This document shows, one piece after another, positions 35,039-42,821 of a stretch of 64,000 bases of DNA. The DNA is from Oscillospiraceae bacterium (GTDB taxonomy: Bacteria > Bacillota > Clostridia > Oscillospirales > Oscillospiraceae). Location of the stretch: NCBI GenBank assembly GCA_017458825.1, contig JAFSZX010000023.1, positions 82,146 through 146,145 of the forward strand, given 5' to 3'. Every line of letters starts with the position of its first letter. The stretch's first letter is position 1. The position numbers and the translations under genes are program-made. The notes beneath the pieces were generated by a model. The model made no database searches, was not told the DNA's origin, and worked only from the letters and a program-made list of their open reading frames with translations.

Positions 35039-35260
35039 ATGGATTATCGCACACGAATTCGCAATGTTCGGGAGGACAGAGATTACACACAAGCAGAAGT
35101 TGGGAAAATTTTGAATAAGACACAGCAGGGGTATAACCATATTGAAACGGGGCGGGCAGAGCTGAAAATCGACGATCTGATATGCCTGTGCCGGTTTTAT
35201 CATCTTTCCGCCGACTATTTGATCGGCTTGACTGACGAACCAAGACCGTATAACGCGTAG
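35039..35260 (+). CDS. Xre-family transcriptional regulator (73 aa)
   Basis: A minimal helix-turn-helix protein: VREDRDYTQAEVGKILNKTQ then GYNHIETGRAELKIDDLICL, ending in the common Xre tail YHLSADYLIGLTDEP. It has no room for an effector domain. The SD AGGGGAGAGG supports the ATG at 35039, with an out-of-frame ATG four bases earlier. Two palindromes overlap its promoter region and are its likely operators. Confidence 0.85.
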   Translation: MDYRTRIRNVREDRDYTQAEVGKILNKTQQGYNHIETGRAELKIDDLICLCRFYHLSADYLIGLTDEPRPYNA

Positions 35261-35279
35261 AGCTGTCCTCTGTGCTGAA

Positions 35280-35328
35280 CCCGCGTTTCGGGCGGCTGAT
35301 TATCGGGCGGCTTGGGACAGCCGCTCCT
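35280..35328. repeat. 49-bp repeat, copy 1
   Basis: Identical over 49 bp to 35603-35651, same orientation. Contains the hairpin GCGGCT/AGCCGC near its right end. The 560-bp stretch 35261-35829 has no credible gene: it holds this repeat pair, the second 116-bp repeat and the ctsR control region. Confidence 0.9.
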
Positions 35329-35480
35329 ATAATTCTTTCAGGCTTTTCGCAACGCAACGACCACCGATACCGCACCGCCGGCGCATAAGCCTCGCGTGAC
35401 AGAGCCGAGCGCCCGCCTTTTGCGCGACGGCAGACGCACCGTCATTCGTCTACGGCACAGGCGGCAATTCCGCCGTACCG

Positions 35481-35596
35481 CGGCGCAAAGCCCGCGCAAC
35501 CGAGCGCCGACCGCGGAAAGGAAGCCGTGAAACCATGGGTTTCACGCGGCGTCTTTGCCTACTTTCTCCGCCGCAGGAGAAAGTAGGGCGCCGCAG
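35481..35596. repeat. 116-bp double-hairpin repeat, copy 2
   Basis: Second copy of 33874-33989. Its two hairpins are perfect: GTGAAACC/GGTTTCAC around ATG, and CCTACTTTCTCC/GGAGAAAGTAGG around GCCGCA. Several of the ten differences from copy 1 are paired changes that keep the stem. Confidence 0.85.
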
Positions 35597-35602
35597 GCAT
35601 AC

Positions 35603-35651
35603 CCCGCGTTTCGGGCGGCTGATTATCGGGCGGCTTGGGACAGCCGCTCCT
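35603..35651. repeat. 49-bp repeat, copy 2
   Basis: Exact second copy of 35280-35328, seven bp after the second 116-bp repeat. The two repeat families together form a composite block just upstream of the ctsR promoter. Confidence 0.9.
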
Positions 35652-35709
35652 GCCAAGACATGTTATACTGTCCGCACAGACAACTCCGTTCACAAATTGT
35701 TTACAGAAA

Positions 35710-35796
35710 GGTCAAAGAAAGTCAAAAATAACCACTTGACAAACGAAAACACATGGCATACAATGTAGACAAAGATCAAAGAAAGTCAAAGTCAAA
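35710..35796 (+). promoter_or_regulatory. ctsR promoter with two CtsR boxes
   Basis: TTGACA (35736-35741), 17 bp, TACAAT (35759-35764) is close to consensus. It is bracketed by CtsR heptad operators: GGTCAAAGAAAGTCAAA at 35710-35726 upstream and AGATCAAAGAAAGTCAAA at 35773-35790 downstream, the latter followed at once by a third GTCAAA half-site. This predicts tight autorepression by CtsR, relieved by heat or protein damage. Confidence 0.92.
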
Positions 35797-35829
35797 AGCG
35801 CGGGCTTTGACGCAGGGAGGAAGGCAAGC

Positions 35830-36279
35830 ATGGGTATTACAGATCTGATCGCGGGATTCATTCAAGCGGAGCTGGACGAGGCAGGCGGCGCGCTGGAGTT
35901 ACAGCGCAGTGATCTGGCACAGCGGTTCGGCTGCGTGCCCAGCCAGATCAATTACGTGATGTCTACCCGATTCTCGCCGGAACACGGATACATCGTGGAG
36001 AGCCGTCGGGGCGGAAACGGATATATCCGCATTACACGGGTGCGGGTGGATCGGCAGACGCTGTTGATGCACGTGATCAACACGCTGGGCGACGAGTTGG
36101 ACTTGGGGAGCGCCAAAGCCATTGTGAGCAATCTGGCGTCTTCCGGCGCCATCGGTGCCGAGAGCGCGCAGGCGATTTTAAGCGCCGTCAGTGAAAACGC
36201 GCTGCGTTCCGTGCCGCGGCAGTATCGCGGTACCTTGCGCGCCGACCTTGTTAAGCAAATTTTGATCCATTTGGTTTGA
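35830..36279 (+). CDS. ctsR: Transcriptional repressor CtsR
   Basis: Repressor of class III heat-shock genes (clp family), 149 residues. The winged-helix part contains RSDLAQRFGCVPSQINYVMSTRF and the DNA-contacting wing SRRGGNGYIRI; the C-terminal four-helix domain follows. [11 protein letters not shown] before the ATG at 35830. First gene of ctsR-mcsA-clpC. Its glycine-rich wing RGGGG-like loop, the thermosensor in Bacillus, is present as RRGGNG. Confidence 0.96.
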   Translation: MGITDLIAGFIQAELDEAGGALELQRSDLAQRFGCVPSQINYVMSTRFSPEHGYIVESRRGGNGYIRITRVRVDRQTLLMHVINTLGDELDLGSAKAIVSNLASSGAIGAESAQAILSAVSENALRSVPRQYRGTLRADLVKQILIHLV

Positions 36280-36303
36280 GGATGGAAAAAGGAGGAAACA
36301 ATC

Positions 36304-36744
36304 ATGAAATGTCAACACTGCGGAAAAAACGAAGCGACGTTTTACTATAAGAGCAACGTCAACGGACACGTCACCGAGCGGCATCTGTGCGCCGAGTGCG
36401 CCAGAGAGATGGGATACACGGACAGCCTGCGGCCCGCCTCGCTGTTTGACGACGAGTTTTTCACCCGACCCTTCCGGCTCTTTGAGCCGCTGTTCGGCGG
36501 GTTGGGCGCCAGAATGCTCACGGAATTCCCTGCGCCTGCCGAGGAGAGCGACGGGACCGCCGCCACGGCGGTAGCGTCGCCGGAGCGGCAAAGCGACGAG
36601 TTGATAGACGGCGCGGAACGGGAGGCGCTTCAGCGCCAGCGTGAGCGCAACGCATTGCAGGCGCGTCTGCGCGCCGCCATTGAAAGCGAAGACTTCGAGG
36701 AGGCGGCACGGCTTCGGGACGAACTGAAGAAGCTGCCGCAGTAA
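36304..36744 (+). CDS. mcsA: McsA-like zinc-finger/UVR protein, shortened
   Basis: In Bacillus McsA activates the arginine kinase McsB and shields CtsR. This 146-residue version has one zinc module (MKCQHCGKNE and LCAECAREMG, four Cys) and a C-terminal UVR motif (AIESEDFEEAARLRDELKKL), but the second pair of CXXC motifs found in the 185-residue Bacillus protein is replaced by a linker of about 65 residues. mcsB, normally the next gene, is absent: clpC starts 13 nt downstream. A role as a ClpC or CtsR adaptor without McsB is inference. Confidence 0.88.
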   Translation: MKCQHCGKNEATFYYKSNVNGHVTERHLCAECAREMGYTDSLRPASLFDDEFFTRPFRLFEPLFGGLGARMLTEFPAPAEESDGTAATAVASPERQSDELIDGAEREALQRQRERNALQARLRAAIESEDFEEAARLRDELKKLPQ

Positions 36745-36757
36745 AGGAGGGTTTACC

Positions 36758-39205
36758 ATGAAAGAGAATAAATTCACCCCCAGAGCGGAGGAGGCGCTGC
36801 GCCTTGCCCAGGAAGCGGCGGAGGAAATGGGTCACGGTTACGTGGGCACGGAACATCTGCTGTTGGGTCTGGTGCGTGAGGAAGAGGGGCTTGCCCATCG
36901 GGTACTGTCCGAGTTCGGTATCACCGACGAAATGGTCTGCGGTATTTTGCGCCGCAGTGTCGGCAGCGGTTTAAGCGGCGCCGCGCCCAGCCAGGGGCTC
37001 ACGCCCCGCGCCAAGGGCGCCGTGGAACTGGCGGTGAGCGAATCGGTACGCTTCGGCGGCGGTTACATCGGCACGGAACATCTGTTGATGGGTCTTTTGC
37101 GGGAAGGCAACAATATGGCGCTTCGCATTCTCCACACCGTGGGCGCCGATCCCCGCAAGATGTACGCCGAGCTGACAAAAAAGATCCATCAGGCGCCTCA
37201 CGCCGCCGTGGGCGGCTCGTCCACCGAGGGCAAGGAGGATAAAAAAGGCAAGGCGCTGGCGGAATTCACCCGCGACCTTACCGAGGCGGCCCGCAGCGGC
37301 AAGCTGGATCCGGTGATCGGCAGAGAGCAGGAGATCCAGCGCGTGATCCAGATCCTCTCCCGCCGCACCAAGAACAACCCTGTACTCATCGGCGAGCCGG
37401 GGGTAGGCAAGACCGCCATTGCCGAAGGACTTGCCCAGAAGATCGTTTCGGCGGAGGTGCCGGAGGAGCTGCTGGATAAAAAGATCCTCTCGCTGGACTT
37501 GAGCGGCATGGTCGCCGGCACCAAATACCGGGGCGACTTTGAGGAGCGGATCAAGAATACCCTCAATGAAGTGAAAAAAGACGGCAATATCATCCTGTTT
37601 ATCGACGAACTGCACACCATCGTCGGCGCCGGCGCCGCCGAGGGCGCGGTAGACGCCGCCAATATCCTCAAACCGGCGCTCAGCCGCGGCGAGATCCGCG
37701 TGGTAGGCGCCACCACCCTCAACGAGTACCGCAAGCATATCGAAAAAGACGCGGCGCTGGAGCGTCGGTTCCAGCCGGTGACGGTAGGGGAGCCGGACGT
37801 GGAATCCAGCATTGCCATCCTGCGCGGTCTGCGGGATAAGTACGAGGCACACCATAAGCTGACCATCACGGATGAGGCGATCGAGGAGGCGGTGCGCCTG
37901 TCCCACCGGTATATCAACGACCGGTATCTGCCCGACAAAGCCATCGACCTGATGGACGAGGCGGCGTCCAAGGTGCGCATGGCGGCGGAGGAAACGTCGC
38001 CGGAGCTGAAGGCGCTGGAGGAGAAGATCAACGCGCTCCACAAGGAGAAAGCGGAGGCCATCACCGCCCAGGACTACGAAAAGGCCGCCCAGCTCCGGGA
38101 CATCGAGAAGGACTACACCGAACAGCTTGACATCGAGCGGGACAAATGGCGTAAGGCACGCCAGCAAAGCCGCGGCACCGTCACCGGCGAGGACATCGCC
38201 GCCGTGGTGTCCGGCTGGACAGGCGTTCCCGTGACCCGATTGACCGAGAGCGAGAGCCAGCGGCTCTTGACACTGGAGGATACGCTTCACGCCCGTGTGG
38301 TGGGGCAGGACGAGGCGGTCACCGCCGTTGCAAAAGCCATCCGCCGCGGCAGAGTGGGTTTGAAGGACCCCAAGCGCCCCATCGGCAGTTTCCTGTTCCT
38401 CGGCCCTACCGGCGTGGGCAAGACGGAGCTGTGCAAAACGCTGGCGGAGGCGATGTTCGGTGATGAAAACGCCATGATCCGTATCGATATGTCGGAGTAC
38501 ATGGAAAAGCACACCGTGTCCCGTCTGGTGGGCTCGCCTCCGGGCTATGTGGGTTACGATGAGGGCGGTCAGCTCACCGAGAAGGTGCGCCGCAAGCCGT
38601 ACAGCGTGGTGCTGTTCGACGAGATCGAAAAGGCCCATGAGGACGTGTGGAACATCCTCTTGCAGATCCTGGAGGACGGTATCGTTACCGATTCCCAGGG
38701 CAGGCGGGTGGACTTTAAAAACACGGTGATCGTCATGACCTCCAACGTGGGCGCCAAGAACATCACCGCCGCGGAGACGGCGCGGCTGGGCTTTGACGGC
38801 GGCGACCGTGACAGCGACGAGGCGGCACGGTTTGACCGGATCCGGGAAGCGGTCATGGCGGAGCTCAAGCGCACCTTTAAGCCGGAGTTTTTGAACCGGA
38901 TCGACGAGACCATCGTGTTCCGCCAGCTCACGGAGGCGGACATTGTGAAGATCGCCCGCCGTATGCTGGAGGTCACCGCCCGCCGCATGGCGGAGCAGGG
39001 CATCACGCTTGCAGCGGAGGACGAGGCGGTCACGGCGCTTGCCAAGGGCGGCTTCGATCCCCAGTACGGCGCCCGTCCCCTGCGCCGCGCCATCCAGAGC
39101 AAGGTGGAGGACGCGGTCGCCGAGCAGATGCTGGAGGGCAAGCTCCTCTCTGGCGACACCGCCCACGTGCGTCTGCAAGACGGCAAGGTGGTCATTGAGA
39201 AGTAA
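36758..39205 (+). CDS. clpC: AAA+ unfoldase ClpC
   Basis: The HSP100 unfoldase that feeds ClpP, 815 residues. The duplicated Clp-N domain ([22 protein letters not shown]) is followed by D1 with Walker A GEPGVGKT and Walker B LFIDELH, a middle UVR-type coiled coil ([20 protein letters not shown]), D2 with Walker [13 protein letters not shown], and a C-terminal D2-small domain. The clpC-specific middle domain rules out ClpB and ClpA. SD AAAGGAGGG. Under CtsR control as the last gene of the operon. Confidence 0.97.
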   Translation: MKENKFTPRAEEALRLAQEAAEEMGHGYVGTEHLLLGLVREEEGLAHRVLSEFGITDEMVCGILRRSVGSGLSGAAPSQGLTPRAKGAVELAVSESVRFGGGYIGTEHLLMGLLREGNNMALRILHTVGADPRKMYAELTKKIHQAPHAAVGGSSTEGKEDKKGKALAEFTRDLTEAARSGKLDPVIGREQEIQRVIQILSRRTKNNPVLIGEPGVGKTAIAEGLAQKIVSAEVPEELLDKKILSLDLSGMVAGTKYRGDFEERIKNTLNEVKKDGNIILFIDELHTIVGAGAAEGAVDAANILKPALSRGEIRVVGATTLNEYRKHIEKDAALERRFQPVTVGEPDVESSIAILRGLRDKYEAHHKLTITDEAIEEAVRLSHRYINDRYLPDKAIDLMDEAASKVRMAAEETSPELKALEEKINALHKEKAEAITAQDYEKAAQLRDIEKDYTEQLDIERDKWRKARQQSRGTVTGEDIAAVVSGWTGVPVTRLTESESQRLLTLEDTLHARVVGQDEAVTAVAKAIRRGRVGLKDPKRPIGSFLFLGPTGVGKTELCKTLAEAMFGDENAMIRIDMSEYMEKHTVSRLVGSPPGYVGYDEGGQLTEKVRRKPYSVVLFDEIEKAHEDVWNILLQILEDGIVTDSQGRRVDFKNTVIVMTSNVGAKNITAAETARLGFDGGDRDSDEAARFDRIREAVMAELKRTFKPEFLNRIDETIVFRQLTEADIVKIARRMLEVTARRMAEQGITLAAEDEAVTALAKGGFDPQYGARPLRRAIQSKVEDAVAEQMLEGKLLSGDTAHVRLQDGKVVIEK

Positions 39206-39265
39206 GGGATGTTCGGTCTGAGTACCGATTATCAAAAGGTTAGCGGGAAATGAGTTGGGCATAAA

Positions 39266-39302
39266 AATAATTGGGAACCGCATCTTGCGGCTCCCAATTA
39301 TT
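39266..39302. terminator. Terminator after clpC
   Basis: Stem AATAATTGGGA/TCCCAATTATT with an inner CCGCA/TGCGG; A+T-rich ends act as T-runs on both strands. Confidence 0.85.
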
Positions 39303-39303
39303 C

Positions 39304-39789
39304 TTACGCTTTGTCACGCCAGTCGCTGACCCATTTCATGCTTGTGCAGATTGCCGTATTTGTTTTGGGATCGTAAGTAACTACTGCGTCAAAGTCTCTT
39401 ATCAAACGAATAGGCTGGCTATAGGCAGCAGAGAGAGCTAAAAAAACCGCAGTAGCCTTATTATAGTAAATGGTATAAATACCATTTGTGCATTGGATTG
39501 GTAGATCGGAAGCGTGACTAAAAAAAACCGTTACACTAACTACATAGTCAATGGAAGCAAACAGATCTTTTTCTGACTGGTAGTCCTCCAGCGTGCTATG
39601 TATTACATCACCGGCGGCACGCTCGGCACGCGATATAATACTATTTTCATGTATCTTTATGCCGGCAAGAATAATTGCCACTAGAGCGATAACGCCTAAG
39701 GCAATGAATAGAATACGGCGGTTTTGAGTAGACTTTTTTGGCGTATTCTCCATTGCTGTTGTGGTATCGGGTGTGTTAGGTGTTTCCAT
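39304..39789 (-). CDS. Hypothetical single-span membrane protein
   Basis: A 161-residue protein of no family I recognise. A Thr/Pro-rich cytosolic N-terminus (about 23 residues) leads to one membrane helix near residues 25-43 (RILFIALGVIALVAIILAG); the remaining 115 residues are probably extracytoplasmic. It is clearly A+T-richer than its neighbours, suggesting recent acquisition. No strong SD was found at the ATG (39789); CCC-rich sequence upstream gives GGGGGACAG on the coding strand, which may serve. Confidence 0.65.
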   Translation of the reverse strand: METPNTPDTTTAMENTPKKSTQNRRILFIALGVIALVAIILAGIKIHENSIISRAERAAGDVIHSTLEDYQSEKDLFASIDYVVSVTVFFSHASDLPIQCTNGIYTIYYNKATAVFLALSAAYSQPIRLIRDFDAVVTYDPKTNTAICTSMKWVSDWRDKA

Positions 39790-39803
39790 TTAACTGTCCC
39801 CCA

Positions 39804-39980
39804 TTATTTTAGATTTTGAACGATTTTACTCATCTTCAGCGCTTCTTCGCAGAGGACGCGGACAGCAGCTACAAAGGATTTCAGTCCCTTCTTCTTTTGA
39901 AACGACTCAATGCGGCGAACGAGGTTTTCGTCAGAAGATCGGAAAGTAACAGTCCGTTTTTCAAATTTTGTATTAGGCAT
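39804..39980 (-). CDS. Ribbon-helix-helix-like small protein (58 aa)
   Basis: A 58-residue basic protein MPNTKFEKRTVTFRSSDENL continuing VRRIESFQKKKGLKSFVAAV. A beta-strand (RTVTFRSS) followed by two helices matches the CopG/Arc ribbon-helix-helix layout. The SD AGGGGGG lies 7 nt before the ATG at 39980. It is divergent from the Xre gene at 40091, and the shared 110-bp region contains two palindromes over the two promoters. An antitoxin or autorepressor role is plausible, but no toxin partner is obvious unless it is the membrane protein at 39304. Confidence 0.7.
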   Translation of the reverse strand: MPNTKFEKRTVTFRSSDENLVRRIESFQKKKGLKSFVAAVRVLCEEALKMSKIVQNLK

Positions 39981-40010
39981 ACTATATCCCCCCTCAAAAA
40001 AGTCTAATAT

Positions 40011-40064
40011 TACAATACCATAGTATTTTTATGTTGTCAATAATCTTTATACAATAGTATTGTA
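40011..40064. promoter_or_regulatory. Divergent promoters with palindromic operators
   Basis: Minus strand: TTGACA (complement of 40035-40040), 17 bp, TATTGT (complement of 40012-40017). Plus strand: TTGTCA (40034-40039), 18 bp, TATTGT (40058-40063). The two -35 boxes overlap. The perfect palindrome TACAATAGTATTGTA (40050-40064) covers the plus -10, and a weaker AATAC/GTATT palindrome (40014-40027) covers the minus -10. Confidence 0.7.
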
Positions 40065-40090
40065 ATTTTTAGATATGGGAGGGTGTTGAT

Positions 40091-40369
40091 ATGCTCAACC
40101 AGAGGATTAGAGAGTTGCGGCGAAGCAAAGGTTTCAGCCAAGTAGAACTGGCGGCAAAGCTGGGCGTGACAAAGCAAAGCGTGAGTAATTGGGAAAATGA
40201 CAATATTCAACCATCCGTAGAGATGCTGATACAGCTTGCAAAAGTCTTTTCGGTGTCAACAGACTATTTATTGGGTTTGGACAGTACAAGTTATTTGCAA
40301 GTGGAGGGCTTGTCGAAATCAGAGATTGCGCACGTACAGCAAATTGTGGAGGACATTAGAAAACAATAA
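40091..40369 (+). CDS. Xre-family transcriptional regulator (92 aa)
   Basis: Helix-turn-helix repressor with IRELRRSKGFSQVELAAKLG, TKQSVSNWENDNIQPSVEML and the Xre tail VFSVSTDYLLGLD, then a 25-residue helical end. SD GGGAGGGTG before the ATG. Its likely operators are the TACAAT/ATTGTA palindromes in the divergent region, so it probably represses itself and the ribbon-helix-helix gene. Confidence 0.88.
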   Translation: MLNQRIRELRRSKGFSQVELAAKLGVTKQSVSNWENDNIQPSVEMLIQLAKVFSVSTDYLLGLDSTSYLQVEGLSKSEIAHVQQIVEDIRKQ

Positions 40370-40420
40370 GATGTTGTTTTGCCGATAGCATGGTACAACA
40401 AAGAGACGTAGTAGATAATT

Positions 40421-40450
40421 AACCGGGACGCGGAAAGCGCCCCGGTTCTC
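40421..40450. terminator. Terminator after the Xre gene
   Basis: Arms AACCGGG/CCCGGTT with an inner short stem; followed by TCTCTTTG. Marks the right edge of the A+T-rich patch. Confidence 0.7.
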
Positions 40451-40451
40451 T

Positions 40452-40479
40452 TTGCAAATGAGGAAAAACGTGGTATACT
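40452..40479 (+). promoter_or_regulatory. Promoter for the gene at 40509
   Basis: TTGCAA, 16 bp, TATACT with an extended TGG. The core GGAAAAACGTGGTATACT is repeated exactly at 44339-44356. Confidence 0.7.
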
Positions 40480-40508
40480 ATCTATAACCTTCGGAAAGGA
40501 GCGATCTC

Positions 40509-42209
40509 ATGAATCACAACTGGAACGATCCCGGCTTTCAGGGCTTTGCCCATCGGGCGAAGAAGGAGCGCAAGCCCATCAAAAATCCGGCGGCGCGCAC
40601 GCTGGTAAATGTGTTGGTGACGCTTTTATTCGGCGCGGTGTATTACTACGTGGCGCTGCCGCCTATCAATTTAAAGGCGGAGGAATTCTACGCATTTATC
40701 CTGCTGATGTGCGGTATGTACTGCTTCTGCGCCGCCATCACCGCCGGATTTCGGGGCGAGGGCGTGAAGGGGTATTTCGGCTTTGTGAAAAAGCAGTGCA
40801 AGATCCCCCTCATTCTGGCGCTGGCACTGGCGGCGGTGGCCATAGTGGGCAGTATCGTGGGCTGGCAGATCTTCCGCGCCGGCGCCTACCGGGATCTTCT
40901 CACGGTGACCGGCGGCGACTTTGCCGCCGAGGTGGAGGAGATCTCCTACCGCCAGATCCCCATGCTGGACGCCGACAGCGCCAGAAAACTGGGTAATCGT
41001 AAGCTGGGCGAGCTGGCGGACATGGTGAGCCAGTTTGAAGTGGCGGACGACTATACCCAGATCAACTATCAGGGTCAGCCGGTGCGCGTTACGCCGCTGC
41101 GCTACGGCGACTGGATCAAGTGGCTCAATAACCGCACCCGCGGACTGCCGGCGTATCTGGTGATCGACATGGTGACCCAGAACGTGGAGGTGGTGCGCCT
41201 GGAGCAGGGCATCCACTACACCACCGCCGAGCATTTCGGGCGCAATCTTTACCGCTATCTCCGTTTCCGCTATCCCACCTATCTCTTTGACGAGCCGGCG
41301 TTTGAGATCGACGAGCAGGGCAATCCCTACTGGGTCTGCCCCCGGATCACCAAGACCATCGGGCTCTTCGGCGGCGTGGATATTGACGGCGCCGTGCTGG
41401 TCAACGCCGTCACCGGCGAGTGCGCCTATTACGACGTGGAGAACGTGCCGGAGTGGGTGGATCACGTATTCACGGCGGGGCTCATCATCCAGCAGTATGA
41501 TTACCACGGCACATATATCAACGGCTTTTTCAACTCCCTGTTCGGTCAGCGCGACGTGACGGAGACCACCGACGGCTATAACTATATCGCCATCGGGGAC
41601 GACGTGTATATGTACACCGGCATTACCTCCGTGGTCAGCGACGAGTCCAATATCGGCTTTATCCTCTCCAACCAGCGCACCAAGGAGACACGGTTCTATT
41701 CCGTTGCCGGCGCGGAGGAGTTCTCCGCCATGGACAGCGCCGAGGGACAGGTCCAGCAGATGCACTATGAGGCGACCTTCCCGCTGCTGCTGAACATCTC
41801 CGGCCAGCCCACCTACTTCATGGCGCTCAAGGACGCGGCGGGACTGGTGAAGATGTACGCCATGGTGAACGTCAGCCAGTATCAGATCGTCGCCACCGGC
41901 GCCACCGTGGCGGATTGCGAGGGCAACTACCGGGCGATGCTTGCCAACAATCAGTTGGCGCCCGACACGCCTGTGGAGGAGCCGGACCTGCAGGAAGCCG
42001 CCGGCATTGTGGAGGAGCTCCGCTCGGCGGTGGTGGAGGGCAACACGGTGTACTATCTGCGCGTAAACGGCGTGTGGTACAAAGGCTCCGCCGCCTCGGT
42101 ACCGGCGCTGATCCTGCTGGACGAGGGTGAGGCAGTGCGCCTGCGTTACAGCCCCGAGGACGACGGCATCGCGCGGCTCATCCGTGAGATAGAGGTAACG
42201 GCGCAATAA
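40509..42209 (+). CDS. Large membrane protein of unknown function (566 aa)
   Basis: No family recognised. Three membrane helices cluster at the N-terminus (about residues 30-50, 60-82 and 97-120), then about 440 residues that are probably outside the membrane and show no signal cleavage, zinc or catalytic motif. Tyr/Asp-rich segments such as NGFFNSLFGQRDVTETTDGY and GDDVYMYTGITSVVSDESN suggest a beta-rich domain. SD GAAAGGAG before the ATG. Monocistronic with consensus promoter and terminator, so surely expressed. Confidence 0.8.
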   Translation: MNHNWNDPGFQGFAHRAKKERKPIKNPAARTLVNVLVTLLFGAVYYYVALPPINLKAEEFYAFILLMCGMYCFCAAITAGFRGEGVKGYFGFVKKQCKIPLILALALAAVAIVGSIVGWQIFRAGAYRDLLTVTGGDFAAEVEEISYRQIPMLDADSARKLGNRKLGELADMVSQFEVADDYTQINYQGQPVRVTPLRYGDWIKWLNNRTRGLPAYLVIDMVTQNVEVVRLEQGIHYTTAEHFGRNLYRYLRFRYPTYLFDEPAFEIDEQGNPYWVCPRITKTIGLFGGVDIDGAVLVNAVTGECAYYDVENVPEWVDHVFTAGLIIQQYDYHGTYINGFFNSLFGQRDVTETTDGYNYIAIGDDVYMYTGITSVVSDESNIGFILSNQRTKETRFYSVAGAEEFSAMDSAEGQVQQMHYEATFPLLLNISGQPTYFMALKDAAGLVKMYAMVNVSQYQIVATGATVADCEGNYRAMLANNQLAPDTPVEEPDLQEAAGIVEELRSAVVEGNTVYYLRVNGVWYKGSAASVPALILLDEGEAVRLRYSPEDDGIARLIREIEVTAQ

Positions 42210-42223
42210 ATGATTCGCACGCG

Positions 42224-42262
42224 AAAAAAGCGGAGCACTCCGTCGGAGTACTCCGCTTTTTC
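42224..42262. terminator. Terminator after the gene at 40509
   Basis: Stem of about 17 bp with one mismatch (AAAAAAGCGGAG.../...CTCCGCTTTTT); also suits the convergent zinc-ribbon gene. Confidence 0.85.
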
Positions 42263-42283
42263 TTGCAAAAATGGGGGGGCAGA

Positions 42284-42709
42284 TCACGCTTCGCTTGCAG
42301 GCTGTTCCGGCTCCATGGGCGCGCCGCAATCGGGGCAGAATTTGCTGTTGGACGCGGCGCCGCAGACGGAACAGGTTTTCAGTGCCGGATCGATCACAAC
42401 GTCGGCGCCGTCCTTGCAGGGGCGTGACGCTTCCAGCTCGGCGATCCGCGCCTTGGAGACGTTCACCGCCGCCACCACGTCCCGCACCGCGTCGGGGATC
42501 TCGCCGGAGAACTCCGCCACGAACCACTCACCGATGGCTTTGTAATTCTTGTCGATCTCACGCTGTTCATTTAAGATCGCCACAGTCACCTTGGCGTTTT
42601 CCGAGGCGTATTTCGCCTTTTCCGCGGCGGTGCCCGCCAGATCCTTTGCCGCATCCGCCACCGAGCCTGCCAGCTCCTGTACACGCTTCATCAGTTCATC
42701 AAAGTTTGC
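42284..42709 (-). CDS. Helical protein with C-terminal zinc ribbon
   Basis: A 141-residue soluble protein. Residues 1-100 are helical and Ala-rich (VQELAGSVADAAKDLAGTAA), and the C-terminus carries a zinc ribbon with CSVCGAASNSKFCPDCGAPM. The ATG at 42709 follows GGAAAGGAG. The layout (amphipathic helices plus zinc ribbon) is common in uncharacterised clostridial proteins; function unknown. Confidence 0.8.
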   Translation of the reverse strand, partial: ANFDELMKRVQELAGSVADAAKDLAGTAAEKAKYASENAKVTVAILNEQREIDKNYKAIGEWFVAEFSGEIPDAVRDVVAAVNVSKARIAELEASRPCKDGADVVIDPALKTCSVCGAASNSKFCPDCGAPMEPEQPASEA

Positions 42710-42756
42710 CATATCCGATTCTCCTTTCCTGATCTCACTCGCTTTGCGTTGCAAAG

Positions 42757-42785
42757 ATTATACCGTATCTATATTCGCCGCGCAA
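42757..42785 (-). promoter_or_regulatory. Promoter for the zinc-ribbon gene
   Basis: Minus-strand TTGCGC, 17 bp, TATAAT. Confidence 0.65.
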
Positions 42786-42821
42786 GGCGGATACGCAAGA
42801 TTTAACACTTCTTTTACACTT

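Noticed and set aside
33991-35260. Prophage or integrative element
   Set aside because: Xre regulators and operators resemble a phage switch, but no integrase, structural, replication or transposase gene is present.
35450-35656. Arg-rich 68-codon minus-strand frame over the 116-bp repeat
   Set aside because: The frame follows the repeat hairpins and both copies differ by stem-preserving rather than protein-preserving changes.
36971-39283. 770-codon minus-strand frame opposite clpC
   Set aside because: Shadow of ClpC; reads as reverse of the Walker and Clp motifs.
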